From Actinoplanes palleronii (GTDB lineage Bacteria; Actinomycetota; Actinomycetes; Mycobacteriales; Micromonosporaceae), in contig NZ_BOMS01000004.1 in NCBI RefSeq assembly GCF_016862315.1, positions 18,327-82,326 of the forward strand: 64,000 bases of DNA, in the 5' to 3' direction. This document shows, in pieces, positions 42,532-51,396 of this stretch (position 1 is its first letter; each line of letters begins with the position of its first letter). Both the position numbers and the translations under genes were made by a program. Below the pieces are notes generated by a model. The model was not told the origin of the DNA and did not search any database. It worked only from the letters and a program-made list of their open reading frames with translations.

Positions 42532-44094
42532 ATGACTCAGCTAGGTCACCGCCAACGTGTGGTCGTGGTGGGAGCCGGTTTCGGCGGGCTCTTCGCGATC
42601 AAGGCGCTGCGCAAGGCTCCGGTGGACATCACCCTGATCAACGGCACGACATATCACCTCTTCCAGCCGCTGCTCTACCAGGTGGCGACGGGGATCCTGT
42701 CGGAGGGCGAGGTCGCCCCGCCGATCCGCGAGGTGCTGCGGCGGCAGGAGAACGTGGACGTCCGCCTCGGCTGGGTGAAGGACGTCGACATCGAGAACAA
42801 GGTCGTCTCGGTCGCCGGGCCGGGCATCGACTACACCGTGGAGTACGACACGCTGATCGTGGCGGCCGGCGCCTCGCAGTCGTACTTCGGCAACGACCAG
42901 TTCGCCGACCACGCGCCCGGCATGAAGAGCATCGACGACGCGCTCGAGTTGCGCGCCCGGATCTTCGGCGCGTTCGAGGTGGCCGACCTGCAGACCGACC
43001 CGGAGGCGATCCAGCGCTGGCTGACCTTCGTGGTGGTCGGCGCCGGCCCGACCGGCACCGAACTGGCCGGGCAGATCGCCGAGCTGGCCCACCGGAACCT
43101 GCCGGGGCAGTACAAGCACATCGACCCGCGGAAGGCCCGGATCATCCTGGTCGACGCGATCGGGGCGGTGCTGAACACGTTCGGCGACCATCTGTCGGCC
43201 AGCGCGCAGCGGCAGCTGGAGAAGCTCGGCGTCGAGGTGAAGCTGAACACCAAGGTGGTCGGCGTCGACGCGACCGGCATCGAGGTCGAGGACGCGAACG
43301 GCCGGCACCGGATCCCGTCGGTGACCAAGGTGTGGGCGGCCGGGGTGGCCGCGCCGCCGCTGGCCCGCAAGCTGGCCGAAGCGGCCGGCGCCGAGATCGA
43401 CCGGGCCGGTCGGGTGCTCGTGGAGAAGGACACCACGCTGCCCGGGCACCCGGAGATCTTCGTGCTCGGCGACATGATGCACCTGGCCGGCGCGGACGGT
43501 AAGCCGCTGCCCGGGGTGGCGCAGGTGGCCATCCAGAGCGGCCGGCACGCCGCCGACCAGATCAAGCGGCGGCTCGGCGGCAAGGAGACCGGGCAGGCGT
43601 TCACGTACTTCGACAAGGGCAGCCTGGCGACGATCTCCCGGTTCTCCGCGGTGGCCAGCATCGGCAAGGTGCGACTGTCCGGCTTCCCGGCCTGGGTGGT
43701 GTGGATGGTGGTGCACCTGCTCTACCTGGTCGGCTTCAAGAACCGGGTGACTGCGGTGCTGCACTGGGCGGTCAGCTTCGTCGGGCGCGGGCGGGCCGAG
43801 CGGGTGGCGACGCAGCAGCAGGCGTTCGCGCGGCGGGCGATCCGGGCCTACGGCGACCCGTTCGAGCGGGAGCGTGCGGAGGCCGCCGACGCACCGGCGC
43901 CCCGGACGGACGAGCAGGCCGCGCAGGCCACCCCGGTGGACCACGACCAGGCGCCGCGGACTCCGGCCACGCCGGCGAAAGCCGAGCCGGCGAACACCGA
44001 GCCGGCGACAGCCGAGTCGGAGAAGACCGCACCGGAGCTGGCCGTGAACGAGCAGGTCGCGGACGAGCGGGAGCCGCTGAGCGTTCGGGAGTGA
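42532..44094 (+). CDS. ndh: Type II NADH dehydrogenase-like FAD oxidoreductase
   Basis: 520 residues. FAD-binding GAGFGGLFAIKALRK at the N-terminus, LFQPLLYQVATGILS, second Rossmann motif VVVGAGPTGTELAGQIAELA near 165, and the second FAD contact FVLGDMMHL with GVAQVAIQSGRHAA. The membrane-binding C-terminal region includes WVVWMVVHLLYLVGFKNRV. This set is typical of NDH-2, which passes electrons from NADH to quinone without pumping protons. An added ~90-residue tail rich in Ala, Pro and Glu follows residue 430 and is likely disordered. ATG 42532 has a GGGAG site and a palindrome upstream. Confidence 0.9.
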   Translation: MTQLGHRQRVVVVGAGFGGLFAIKALRKAPVDITLINGTTYHLFQPLLYQVATGILSEGEVAPPIREVLRRQENVDVRLGWVKDVDIENKVVSVAGPGIDYTVEYDTLIVAAGASQSYFGNDQFADHAPGMKSIDDALELRARIFGAFEVADLQTDPEAIQRWLTFVVVGAGPTGTELAGQIAELAHRNLPGQYKHIDPRKARIILVDAIGAVLNTFGDHLSASAQRQLEKLGVEVKLNTKVVGVDATGIEVEDANGRHRIPSVTKVWAAGVAAPPLARKLAEAAGAEIDRAGRVLVEKDTTLPGHPEIFVLGDMMHLAGADGKPLPGVAQVAIQSGRHAADQIKRRLGGKETGQAFTYFDKGSLATISRFSAVASIGKVRLSGFPAWVVWMVVHLLYLVGFKNRVTAVLHWAVSFVGRGRAERVATQQQAFARRAIRAYGDPFERERAEAADAPAPRTDEQAAQATPVDHDQAPRTPATPAKAEPANTEPATAESEKTAPELAVNEQVADEREPLSVRE

Positions 44095-44151
44095 TCTTCG
44101 CCGGGGGAGGGCGGCGCATGGGAGCGTGCCCACCCGGGCATGTAGAACGAC

Positions 44152-44871
44152 ATGCGCCGACCTCTCCTTCCGGCCCTGCTGGCCACCACCCTGCTGCTCA
44201 CCGCCGCGTGCAACGACCACGACGAGAAGGGGCAACCCTTCGCCGATCACGACGACGCGGCCCGGGTCGTCACCGGCGGCAGTGTCGGCGACCATGACCG
44301 GGCCACCTTCGCGGTCATCTCCGGCGCGGACGTGGTCCGGGTGCGCGCCGCCGACCTGGGTGGTGACCTCTACCGGGTCTCCACCGCCGACGACGCCAAG
44401 GTCCGTCCGTCGGTCCGGCTCGACGGCGACACCGTCTACGCGGGCCTGGCCGACACCGGTGACCCGGGCCCGGCCCTGGTCACCGCGGAACTCAGCAACG
44501 CCGTGCACTGGCAGCTCCGGTTCGACGGTGGCGCCAAGGAGGAGTCCGCCGACCTGACCGGCGGCAAACTCACCGGCGTGAGCTTCGTCGCCGGCACCAG
44601 CCTGGCCGACGTCACCCTGCCCGCCGCGCAGGGCACGATCCCGGTCACGCTCGGTGGCGGCGCGAGCCAGGTCAGCGTGCACCTGACCGGTGATGCGCCG
44701 GTCCGCGTACGAGTGGGTGGGGGTGCCGCGACCGTGACCATCGACGGCGTTCGCCGTTCCGGGATCGCCGGAGGCACCGATTTCACCCCGTCCGGTTGGG
44801 GCACGGCGACCGACCGTTACGACATCGATCTCACGTCAGGTGTATCGACCCTGACCGTCGACCGGCGGTAA
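44152..44871 (+). CDS. Secreted lipoprotein with beta-repeat domain (DUF4097-like)
   Basis: 239 residues. Lipoprotein signal MRRPLLPALLATTLLLTAAC (Cys at residue 20). The mature part is a run of short beta-strand repeats: LTGGKLTGVSFVAGTSLADV, QVSVHLTGDAPVRVRVGGGA, ending SGVSTLTVDRR, as in DUF4097-type right-handed beta structures. Role unknown; such proteins are surface-exposed. ATG 44152 lies 57 bases after NDH-2 and may be read through from it. Confidence 0.78.
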   Translation: MRRPLLPALLATTLLLTAACNDHDEKGQPFADHDDAARVVTGGSVGDHDRATFAVISGADVVRVRAADLGGDLYRVSTADDAKVRPSVRLDGDTVYAGLADTGDPGPALVTAELSNAVHWQLRFDGGAKEESADLTGGKLTGVSFVAGTSLADVTLPAAQGTIPVTLGGGASQVSVHLTGDAPVRVRVGGGAATVTIDGVRRSGIAGGTDFTPSGWGTATDRYDIDLTSGVSTLTVDRR

Positions 44872-44935
44872 CCAGAAGTTCGATCATTAGGTAGCGTGTA
44901 CCGGCCCCGTCAGGAAGAGAAAGAGGCCCCGATTG

Positions 44936-45583
44936 ATGCCGGTCACCGCCGCGACCGTTCTCGCCGCTCGGCAGCCGGCAATGGCCCCGGTCTTCGGGAC
45001 CCTCACCCTCTTCACCGGCCGGATGGGGTCGGGCAAGAGCACCCTGGCCCTGCAGAACGCGTTCAACCGCCGCCAGGCCGGCCGGCCCGGCGTGCTGCTG
45101 ACCAGCCAGGACCGGGCCGGCGAGGGGATCATGTCGTCGCGCCTCGGTGTGACCGCGGACGCCATCGAGGTGGATCCGGAGATGGACCTGGTCGCGATGG
45201 TCACCGAGCGGGTGCCGGCCGGCGGTTTTGTGATCGCCGACGAGGCGCAGTTCCTCACCCCGGCGCAGGTCGAGCAGCTGGCCTGGGCGGCCGACGAGAT
45301 GGCCGTCGACATCGACTGCTACGCGATCATCACGGACTTCCTGTCCCGGCTGTTCCCGGGCGCGCAGCGGCTGGTCGAGCTGGCTGACGTGATCACGCCG
45401 CTGCAGGTCGAGGTGACCTGCTGGTGCGGGCGGCCGGGCCGGCAGAACGCCCGGATCGTCGGCGGCGAGGTGGCCCGGGCCGGCGCGCAGGTCGCGGTCG
45501 GCGACACCACCGAGACGTCCGCGGTCTCCTACCGGGTGCTGTGCCGCCGCCACTGGCGCAGCGGCGAGCCCGGCCCGATCTGA
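44936..45583 (+). CDS. tdk: Thymidine kinase
   Basis: 215 residues, type II thymidine kinase. It phosphorylates thymidine with ATP. P-loop FTGRMGSGKSTLALQ, the catalytic Glu in VIADEAQFLTPAQVEQL, the lasso/structural zinc ligands CWCGRPGRQNAR and CRRHW, and a thymidine-contact segment YRVLCRR. The first ~17 residues before GTLTLFTG are extra, so ATG 44981 is an alternative; 44936 was chosen for the AAAGAGG site 9 bases upstream. It stands alone between the lipoprotein and an Lrp-type regulator. Confidence 0.92.
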   Translation: MPVTAATVLAARQPAMAPVFGTLTLFTGRMGSGKSTLALQNAFNRRQAGRPGVLLTSQDRAGEGIMSSRLGVTADAIEVDPEMDLVAMVTERVPAGGFVIADEAQFLTPAQVEQLAWAADEMAVDIDCYAIITDFLSRLFPGAQRLVELADVITPLQVEVTCWCGRPGRQNARIVGGEVARAGAQVAVGDTTETSAVSYRVLCRRHWRSGEPGPI

Positions 45584-45662
45584 TCCTTGCGCGCCGCCGA
45601 CTCGCTGACCACCTGCGGTCCGCACGGCGGGGCACCGTGGCGGGAAGCGGCGGGCAGACCGG

Positions 45663-46133
45663 TCAGCGCGGCGGGATCGGCAGCGGCGACTGCGGCTTGG
45701 TCACCGCGAACGCGAACGTCGTCTTGATCGACGCCAGTGCCGGGATGGACCGCAGCTCCCGCCGCAGCAGGTCCTCGTACGCCGCGAAGGACTGGATGAC
45801 GATCTTGACGAGGTAGTCGTCGTCCCCGGCCAGCAGGTACGCCTCGACCACCTCGGGGATCGTCCGCAGCCGCTCCTCGACCTCGTCGACCACTGCCGAG
45901 CCGTGCGAGATCAGGGTCAGCCGGGCGAACGCGGTGATCGGCAGCCCGAGCGCGTCCTGGGACAGCACCGCGGCGTACCGCTCGATCACGCCGGACTCCT
46001 GGAGCAGCCGCACCCGCCGCAGGCAGGGTGACGGGGACAGCCCGACCCGGTCGGCCAGCTCCTGGTTGGTGAGGCGGCCGTCCCGCTGCAACTCGAGCAG
46101 GATCCGGCGGTCGATGGCGTCCAGGCTCTCCAC
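45663..46133 (-). CDS. Lrp/AsnC-family regulator
   Basis: 156 residues. HTH: LDAIDRRILLELQRDGRLTN, QELADRVGLSPSPCLRRVRL, followed by the RAM effector domain (VEAYLLAGDDDYLVKIVI). Such proteins form octamers and respond to amino acids. It is divergent from an EamA exporter gene, a common pairing for amino-acid export control. GTG 46133 was chosen since longer starts would run through the inverted repeat at 46142-46173, which is the presumed operator. Confidence 0.9.
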   Translation of the reverse strand: MESLDAIDRRILLELQRDGRLTNQELADRVGLSPSPCLRRVRLLQESGVIERYAAVLSQDALGLPITAFARLTLISHGSAVVDEVEERLRTIPEVVEAYLLAGDDDYLVKIVIQSFAAYEDLLRRELRSIPALASIKTTFAFAVTKPQSPLPIPPR

Positions 46134-46141
46134 GTAGCAGA

Positions 46142-46173
46142 TTCTGCCACTGCAGGCCCTTCCCGTGGCAGAA
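46142..46173. promoter_or_regulatory. Lrp/AsnC-type operator between divergent genes
   Basis: Perfect 9-base inverted arms TTCTGCCAC (46142-46150) and GTGGCAGAA (46165-46173), 14 bases apart, lie 8 bases before the lrp-like start and 66 before the exporter start. Good candidate for autoregulation and exporter control. Confidence 0.65.
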
Positions 46174-46239
46174 CTAGCAATCGCGTGCCAGCCGATTGTT
46201 CCTAGCCTTTCCCCCAACGACCAGGGGAGGGAATCGCTC

Positions 46240-47232
46240 GTGCACCGTCATCGAGGCGTGGCCGCACTCGCCGCGGCCGTGGTCCTGTGGGCATCGTTCG
46301 CGCTCACCATCCGCGGGATCGGCGCCTCCGGCCTGACGCCGGTCGACGCCGCGTTCCTGCGGTTCGTCACCCCGGTGCTCCTGCTCGCGCCGTGGCTGCC
46401 CCGTGCGCTGCGCGCGGTCCGCCGGGAACGTCCCGGGGTGGTGGTCGCGCTCTGCCTCGCCGGGCTGCCGCACTTCCTGCTCTCCGCGCTCGGCGGGCGC
46501 CTGACCACGGCGGCCCTGGTCGGGCTGCTGCTGCCCGGGTCGGTGCCGCTGTTCGTGGCGGTCATCCTGGCCGTCACCCGCGGCGAACGGGTTCGCGGCC
46601 GGCGGCTGATCGCGCTGACCGCGATCGTGCTCGGCATCGCGGCGACCGCCGTGCTGACGACGGCCGGCGCGACGACCACCGGGATCGGGGTGCTGCTCGC
46701 GGCCGGGTTCGTGTGGGCGGTCTACACGATCGGGCTCGGCCGGACACGACTGGATCTGATCAGCGTCGTCCTGGTGATCTGCACGCCGGCCGCGCTGGTC
46801 GCCGCCGTACTGGAGGTCACCGGCGCCCTGCCGGTGAACCTGACTTCTGCCCCGGTGTCGCACCTTGCCCTCTTCGTCGTCCTGCAAGGTGTCGGGACCG
46901 GCATTTTTTCAACCCTGAGTTATGGGTACGCGGTCCGCAGGCTCGGCAGCGGCATCCCGGCGGTGATCGGCGCGATCAGCCCGGTGCTCACCACGGTCCT
47001 CGCCGTGCCGCTGTTCGGTGAGCCGATCACGGCCGGCGTGCTCGTCGCCTTGGCGCTGGTCGTGGGCGGAGTGATCACCTACAACGTGAAACCACGGGAC
47101 CGAGCCGGGTCAGCACTTGCCGGTCCCCCACCAGCGGCAGGCCACCGTCCACATGTCCGCGGTCTGCAGCCGCACCTCACCACCGGCGTCGTCGAGCACC
47201 CGGCGGCCGCCGGCCAGCTGCACCTCCAGTGA
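46240..47232 (+). CDS. EamA-family (DMT) exporter
   Basis: 330 residues, ten hydrophobic helices in two EamA repeats: VAALAAAVVLWASFALTIRG opens the first, and GIGVLLAAGFVWAVYTIGLG the second, ending in PLFGEPITAGVLVALALVVGG. Likely exports amino acids or related metabolites under the divergent Lrp-type regulator. The GTG at 46240 has AGGGGAGGG 8 bases before. The last ~45 residues after VKPRDRAG are not membrane-like and come from reading 123 bases into the convergent nuclease gene; the protein would be complete without them. Confidence 0.88.
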   Translation: MHRHRGVAALAAAVVLWASFALTIRGIGASGLTPVDAAFLRFVTPVLLLAPWLPRALRAVRRERPGVVVALCLAGLPHFLLSALGGRLTTAALVGLLLPGSVPLFVAVILAVTRGERVRGRRLIALTAIVLGIAATAVLTTAGATTTGIGVLLAAGFVWAVYTIGLGRTRLDLISVVLVICTPAALVAAVLEVTGALPVNLTSAPVSHLALFVVLQGVGTGIFSTLSYGYAVRRLGSGIPAVIGAISPVLTTVLAVPLFGEPITAGVLVALALVVGGVITYNVKPRDRAGSALAGPPPAAGHRPHVRGLQPHLTTGVVEHPAAAGQLHLQ

Positions 47233-48360
47233 CTCGCCCGGCTGCAGGACCGTGCTCTCCTCGAACCGGTGCTGGTACCGGCTGACCACCGCGTGCCCCT
47301 GCAGGTCGACCGGCTGGTCGCTGGTGTTGACCACCTCGATCTTCTCCACCCCGGCGTACTTCACCCGGAGGGTGACCTTGCCGGTCAGCGGGCTGCCGCA
47401 GTGCACCCGGCACGGGTAGAGCATCGCCTGCCGCAGGTCGCCCTGCGGGTCGAAGAGGTACGCGCCGTCGCCGACCGAGTGGCCCAGCGGGTCGACGTTC
47501 GTGAAGATCGGCGCGGTCAGTCCCCAGTACTTGTCGGTCGCGGTGTCGGCGCCCTTGCCGACGTGCACGTAGACCGCGCCGCCCGCGGGCACCTCGGCGC
47601 CGGCCGCGAACGTGTACCGGCGCAGCCCGGAGTCCCGCACCCACCAGCCACCGATCGGGACCGGCTGGGCGCCGGTGTTGCCGATCCGGACCCACTCGCC
47701 GTTCAGGTTGGTCGCGTCGTCGCCGTCCGCGTCGCTGTTCGCCCAGACGGACAGCTGGGCGTCCTGGGCCGGTCCGGTACCGCAGTAGTCGTCGTCCCAC
47801 ATCAGGTTCTTCTCGGCCGCCGCGTTCGCCTCGGCCAGCTCGTACGCCGAGTCCCAGGCCCACTCGCCGGCGAACGGGAGCCACAGGGCGTACCCGTGTC
47901 GTACCAAATCTTCGCCGATATCCCGCCACTTACCATTGATCTTGACCGACATCGATCGCAGTGGCCGACTGCGGCTCTGGCTGCCGGACTTCTGCGCGGT
48001 CATCCGGACCACGCCCTTGCCCGCCTTGACCAGCTGCTCGACCCGGGCGGTCGCCTCGATCGCGTGGCAGTCACCGCGGCGCTTGGCCGGCTGCGGCGAG
48101 TAGACGTGCTGCTCCATGGCCTGCACGCCGATCAGCCGGATCGAGCGCGGGGTCTTCGTGCCGTCGCCGTTCACGTCGACCAGCAGCGTGTCGCCGTCGG
48201 CCACCCAGGAGACCTTGCCGGTCCAGACCGAGCAGCGGGGGCTTCCGGCACCGGGGCGGCAGGCGGTGGTGGCGGCTTCGGCGGGGGCGGGGAGGGCGGC
48301 GAGGGTCAGGGCGGTGGCGGTGGTGAGGGAGGTAGCGAGGGAGAGAAGACGGCGCAGCAT
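47110..48360 (-). CDS. Secreted SNase-like nuclease with lamin-tail domain
   Basis: 416 residues. Signal peptide to about residue 29 (ATALTLAALPAPAEAA). Staphylococcal-nuclease-like domain (45-190): VADGDTLLVDVNGDGTKTPR, then SIRLIGVQAMEQH, which supplies the catalytic Arg and Glu, and a later basic segment around QSRSRPLRSMSV and HGYALWLPFAGEW. A lamin-tail (LTD) beta-sandwich follows (LNGEWVRIGNTGAQPV, GGWWVRDSGLRRYTF), and a second beta-rich domain ends the protein (VEKIEVVNTSDQPVDLQGHA). It is likely an extracellular nuclease for nutrient release or defence. Four or more cysteines may form disulfides. Ends in a 123-base overlap with the exporter gene. Confidence 0.87.
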   Translation of the reverse strand: MLRRLLSLATSLTTATALTLAALPAPAEAATTACRPGAGSPRCSVWTGKVSWVADGDTLLVDVNGDGTKTPRSIRLIGVQAMEQHVYSPQPAKRRGDCHAIEATARVEQLVKAGKGVVRMTAQKSGSQSRSRPLRSMSVKINGKWRDIGEDLVRHGYALWLPFAGEWAWDSAYELAEANAAAEKNLMWDDDYCGTGPAQDAQLSVWANSDADGDDATNLNGEWVRIGNTGAQPVPIGGWWVRDSGLRRYTFAAGAEVPAGGAVYVHVGKGADTATDKYWGLTAPIFTNVDPLGHSVGDGAYLFDPQGDLRQAMLYPCRVHCGSPLTGKVTLRVKYAGVEKIEVVNTSDQPVDLQGHAVVSRYQHRFEESTVLQPGESLEVQLAGGRRVLDDAGGEVRLQTADMWTVACRWWGTGKC

Positions 48361-48538
48361 GTCACCAGGATCGGCGGGGGTGGGTTGCGGGACGAGTGCC
48401 GATGGGCTGCGGGCTGGTTGTGATCATGACGCGCGAGCCCAAAGCCCGCCTCTCCCCGGGGGCTCCCCCGCTGACAGTCTGACCGCGAGCAGACCCCCGC
48501 CGCAGCGAGCATGTGGACAACCCGAGACTGTGGAAACC

Positions 48539-50263
48539 TCAGCCCCGCCCCGACCCCACCCTCCGGGTCCGCTCTACCGCCCCCGCGTCCACGCAGACCC
48601 GATCCCGCCCCGTCCGCTTGGCCTCATACAACTGCGCATCCGCCCCGGCCAGCAGCTCCGCCTGCGAACTCCCCGGCATGGCCGCATCCGCCCCGATGCT
48701 CACCGTCACCGGCAGCTCCCCGGTCACCGGCTCCCACGGATGCCCGGCGATCCCGGCTCGCACCCGGTCCAGATACCCCGCCACCTGCTCCCCGTCCATC
48801 CCCCCGACCACGAGCAGGAATTCCTCCCCGCCCAGCCGAGCCGCGAACCCCCCGACCGGCGCCGCGTCGATCAGCAACCGGGCCACCTCGATCAGCACCC
48901 GGTCCCCCACCTCGTGCGTGCACTGGTCGTTGACCCGCTTGAAGTGGTCGAGGTCGAGCAGCGCCGCCCACAGCGGCGCCCCGGTCCGCGCGGCCTGCTC
49001 GATCATCCCGGGCAGTTGCTCGTCCACGTAGCGCCGGTTGCGCAGTCCGGTGAGCGGATCCCGGCGGGCCTGCTCGCGGAACTGTTCGGCCTCTTCCCGC
49101 GCCTCGTTGACCTCGAACAGCGCCTGCCGGCTGCGCGCCTGCGCCTCCCGGGCCGCGGAGATCACTTCCTTCTCGGCCGTGTGGAAGCGTTTGTGCTCGG
49201 CGAACGCATTGGCGAAGTCGCCGGCCGCGGCGTACAGCTCGGCCTGTTCCTGCATCACCCGGACCAGGATCTCGCCGTGCCCGTGCGCCTCGCACTGGTC
49301 CCGGCAGGTGTTCAGGGTGTCCTGCGCGTTCGGCAGGTCGCCCTGCATCCGCCGGGTGGTGGCCAGGGTGAGCAGGAACTCGGGCAGCGAGTCGGCCTCC
49401 TGCGGCCCGTCCGGGTATCCGCTGATGGCGACCAGGATGGTCTGTTCGGCGTCGCCGTAGTGACCGAGGGCGATCTGCACGCTGGCGACCGTGTCGAGGT
49501 CGTTCGGGTCGAGCCGGTGATTGCTGGCGGCGGCGGTGGCCCGCATTCGCCGCACCACGTCCCAGGCCCGTTGCGGGTCGCCGGCCAGGAATTCGGCGTA
49601 CGCGTGGTTGTTCAGCACCATCATCCGGTCGCGGATGTCGGTGCTGTGTCTCGCCAGCTCCTCGGCCTGCCGGTAGCGTTCCCGGGCCGCCTCGATCGAG
49701 CCGGTCTCGGTGAGCGCGTCGGCGTACTTGACCACGTACGGCAGCCGGCGGCGGGGCGGGACGGTGTCGTCGAGCGCCTCGACCGCGGCGACCGCGTGTT
49801 CCAGCAGCGCGGCCACGTCACCCAGGTTGCGGTAGGTCCGGCCGAGCAGCAGGTGACTGCGGGCGATCAGGTAGCGGTTACCCCGGGCGTGCGCCCACTC
49901 GTTGATCAGCCACATCGCCTCGGCGGCGGCTTTCAGCTCACCGGAGCGTTCGGCCGCGTCGGCCTGGATCAGCCGGGCCCGCATCCGGGCGACCGCGTCC
50001 CCGTCGGCGGCGGCGTCCTGCTCGACCTCGACGGCGCGGGCCGAGCGACCGGCCGGGTCACGGCCGACCCAGTCCTCCAGGTCGTCGAGTTCCGCCGCCC
50101 GTGCCGCGAACGCGGCCGGGACGGCGGCACTATCTGCCGCCGTCCGCATCAGGGCCGTTCCGGTCACGTCCGACCATCGGCACGGATCCGCGGCATCGTA
50201 GCTTTCCGGCGGGCATCCGATCATCGTGCGCCCATCGGGCACAGCGGGCAAGGAGGTCGTCAC
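48539..50263 (-). CDS. TPR-like sensor with GGDEF domain
   Basis: 574 residues, no membrane helix. Residues ~60-370 are helical repeats of TPR type (LIARSHLLLGRTYRNLGDVA, LPYVVKYADALTETGSIEAA). A coiled coil near 370-405 (AEKEVISAAREAQARSRQAL) leads to a GGDEF domain with LLDLDHFKRVND and active motif RLGGEEFLLV. The RxxD inhibition site is absent five residues before GGEEF (PVGGF instead), unlike the GGDEF-EAL protein at 6.4 kb. It should make c-di-GMP in response to a protein partner. The GTG start at 50263 is uncertain; later Met codons are possible and none has a good ribosome site. Confidence 0.85.
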   Translation of the reverse strand: MTTSLPAVPDGRTMIGCPPESYDAADPCRWSDVTGTALMRTAADSAAVPAAFAARAAELDDLEDWVGRDPAGRSARAVEVEQDAAADGDAVARMRARLIQADAAERSGELKAAAEAMWLINEWAHARGNRYLIARSHLLLGRTYRNLGDVAALLEHAVAAVEALDDTVPPRRRLPYVVKYADALTETGSIEAARERYRQAEELARHSTDIRDRMMVLNNHAYAEFLAGDPQRAWDVVRRMRATAAASNHRLDPNDLDTVASVQIALGHYGDAEQTILVAISGYPDGPQEADSLPEFLLTLATTRRMQGDLPNAQDTLNTCRDQCEAHGHGEILVRVMQEQAELYAAAGDFANAFAEHKRFHTAEKEVISAAREAQARSRQALFEVNEAREEAEQFREQARRDPLTGLRNRRYVDEQLPGMIEQAARTGAPLWAALLDLDHFKRVNDQCTHEVGDRVLIEVARLLIDAAPVGGFAARLGGEEFLLVVGGMDGEQVAGYLDRVRAGIAGHPWEPVTGELPVTVSIGADAAMPGSSQAELLAGADAQLYEAKRTGRDRVCVDAGAVERTRRVGSGRG

Positions 50264-50274
50264 GAGTCGTTAAA

Positions 50275-50293
50275 ACCTATAAACCCTATAGGT
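50275..50293. promoter_or_regulatory. Palindrome between the GGDEF and sulfonate-import genes
   Basis: ACCTATA-AACCC-TATAGGT: 7-base perfect arms in a 84-base A+T-rich divergent promoter region. The TATA-rich arms could also supply -10 elements. Regulator unknown. Confidence 0.5.
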
Positions 50294-50347
50294 AATGTAT
50301 ATTGATCGAGATTGTTACGCCGCGGACACGCTACGTAAGGGATCTCG

Positions 50348-51394
50348 ATGATAAATCCGCTCGTTAACCGCCGCACCCTGCTCGGGGGACTTCTCGGAGT
50401 GACCGCGCTCGGCCTGACCGGATGTGCCGGCGACGATGCCGCCGCCGCGAGCCTGAGCGCCTCCGACCCGCTGCCGACGACCGTCGACCCGGCCACCGCA
50501 CTGGTCATCTCGATCCACACCACGCAGGTCGCGCTGCAGGCCTCCGGCGAGATCGGCAAGCTGCCGTTCACGGTCAAGGACTGGCCGAACATCGCGGCCG
50601 GCCCCGACGTGATCACGGCGTTCCGGGCGCACTCGGTGGACCTGGCCAACAACGCGGGGATCCCGCCGATCCAGGCCGCCGCGATCGGCGTGGACGCCAA
50701 GATCGTCGCGGTGCAGACCGTGCAGAAGCCGCAGTACACGTACGTCACGGCGCCGGGCAACCCGGTCGCGGGGCTGACCGACCTGCGGGGCAAGAAGATC
50801 GGCTTCTCGCAGGGCCAGGCGCAGGGCGTGGTGGTGCTGCGCACCCTCAAGGAGCAGGGCCTCACCCCGAAGGACGTGCAGCTGATCGCGCTGCCGAGCA
50901 CCAAGTTCCTGGTCGCGTTGCAGAGCGGGCAGATCGACGTCGCACCGCTCGCCGAGCCGTCGATCACCAAATACCTTCTCGAGTACGGCAAGGACGGCGC
51001 CATCCAGTTCCCGATGACGGCTGTCGACTATCTGGGCGTGCTCTGGGCGCCGGGCGAGGTGCTCGCCGACGCGGGCAAGGTCGCCGCGATCCGGTCGTTC
51101 ATCCCGTTCTGGGCCAAGGACCAGGTCTGGCGCTGGGAGAACAAGGAGAAATGGCTGGACGCCTACTACGTCAAGGACCAGCAGGTCTCCCCCGCGGACG
51201 CCGAGCGGATCGGCACCACGCTGCAGAAACCGTTCTTCCCGCGGAACTGGGACAAGGCCGTCGCGTGGGAGAAGGAGTCCGCCGACCTGCTCGTCGAGGG
51301 CGGCTTCATCAAGCCGATCGACCCGGAGAAGCTCTTCGACCGGCGCTTCCAGTCCCTCGCCGCGGACGCGGTACCCGCCGAGTACCAGGAGTGA
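50348..51394 (+). CDS. Sulfonate/nitrate-type ABC solute-binding lipoprotein (SsuA-like)
   Basis: 348 residues. A signal of Tat-like character (NRRTLLGGLLGVTALGLTGC) ends in lipobox LTGC. The mature protein has the NMT1/SsuA fold: DVITAFRAHSVDLANNAGIP, LRGKKIGFSQGQAQGVVVLR, LIALPSTKFLVALQSGQIDV. It would capture an alkanesulfonate or similar sulfur compound at the membrane surface. ATG 50348 has AAGGGA 7 bases before. First of four coupled genes ending with a flavin monooxygenase, which supports sulfur scavenging. Confidence 0.87.
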   Translation: MINPLVNRRTLLGGLLGVTALGLTGCAGDDAAAASLSASDPLPTTVDPATALVISIHTTQVALQASGEIGKLPFTVKDWPNIAAGPDVITAFRAHSVDLANNAGIPPIQAAAIGVDAKIVAVQTVQKPQYTYVTAPGNPVAGLTDLRGKKIGFSQGQAQGVVVLRTLKEQGLTPKDVQLIALPSTKFLVALQSGQIDVAPLAEPSITKYLLEYGKDGAIQFPMTAVDYLGVLWAPGEVLADAGKVAAIRSFIPFWAKDQVWRWENKEKWLDAYYVKDQQVSPADAERIGTTLQKPFFPRNWDKAVAWEKESADLLVEGGFIKPIDPEKLFDRRFQSLAADAVPAEYQE

Positions 51395-51396
51395 CC

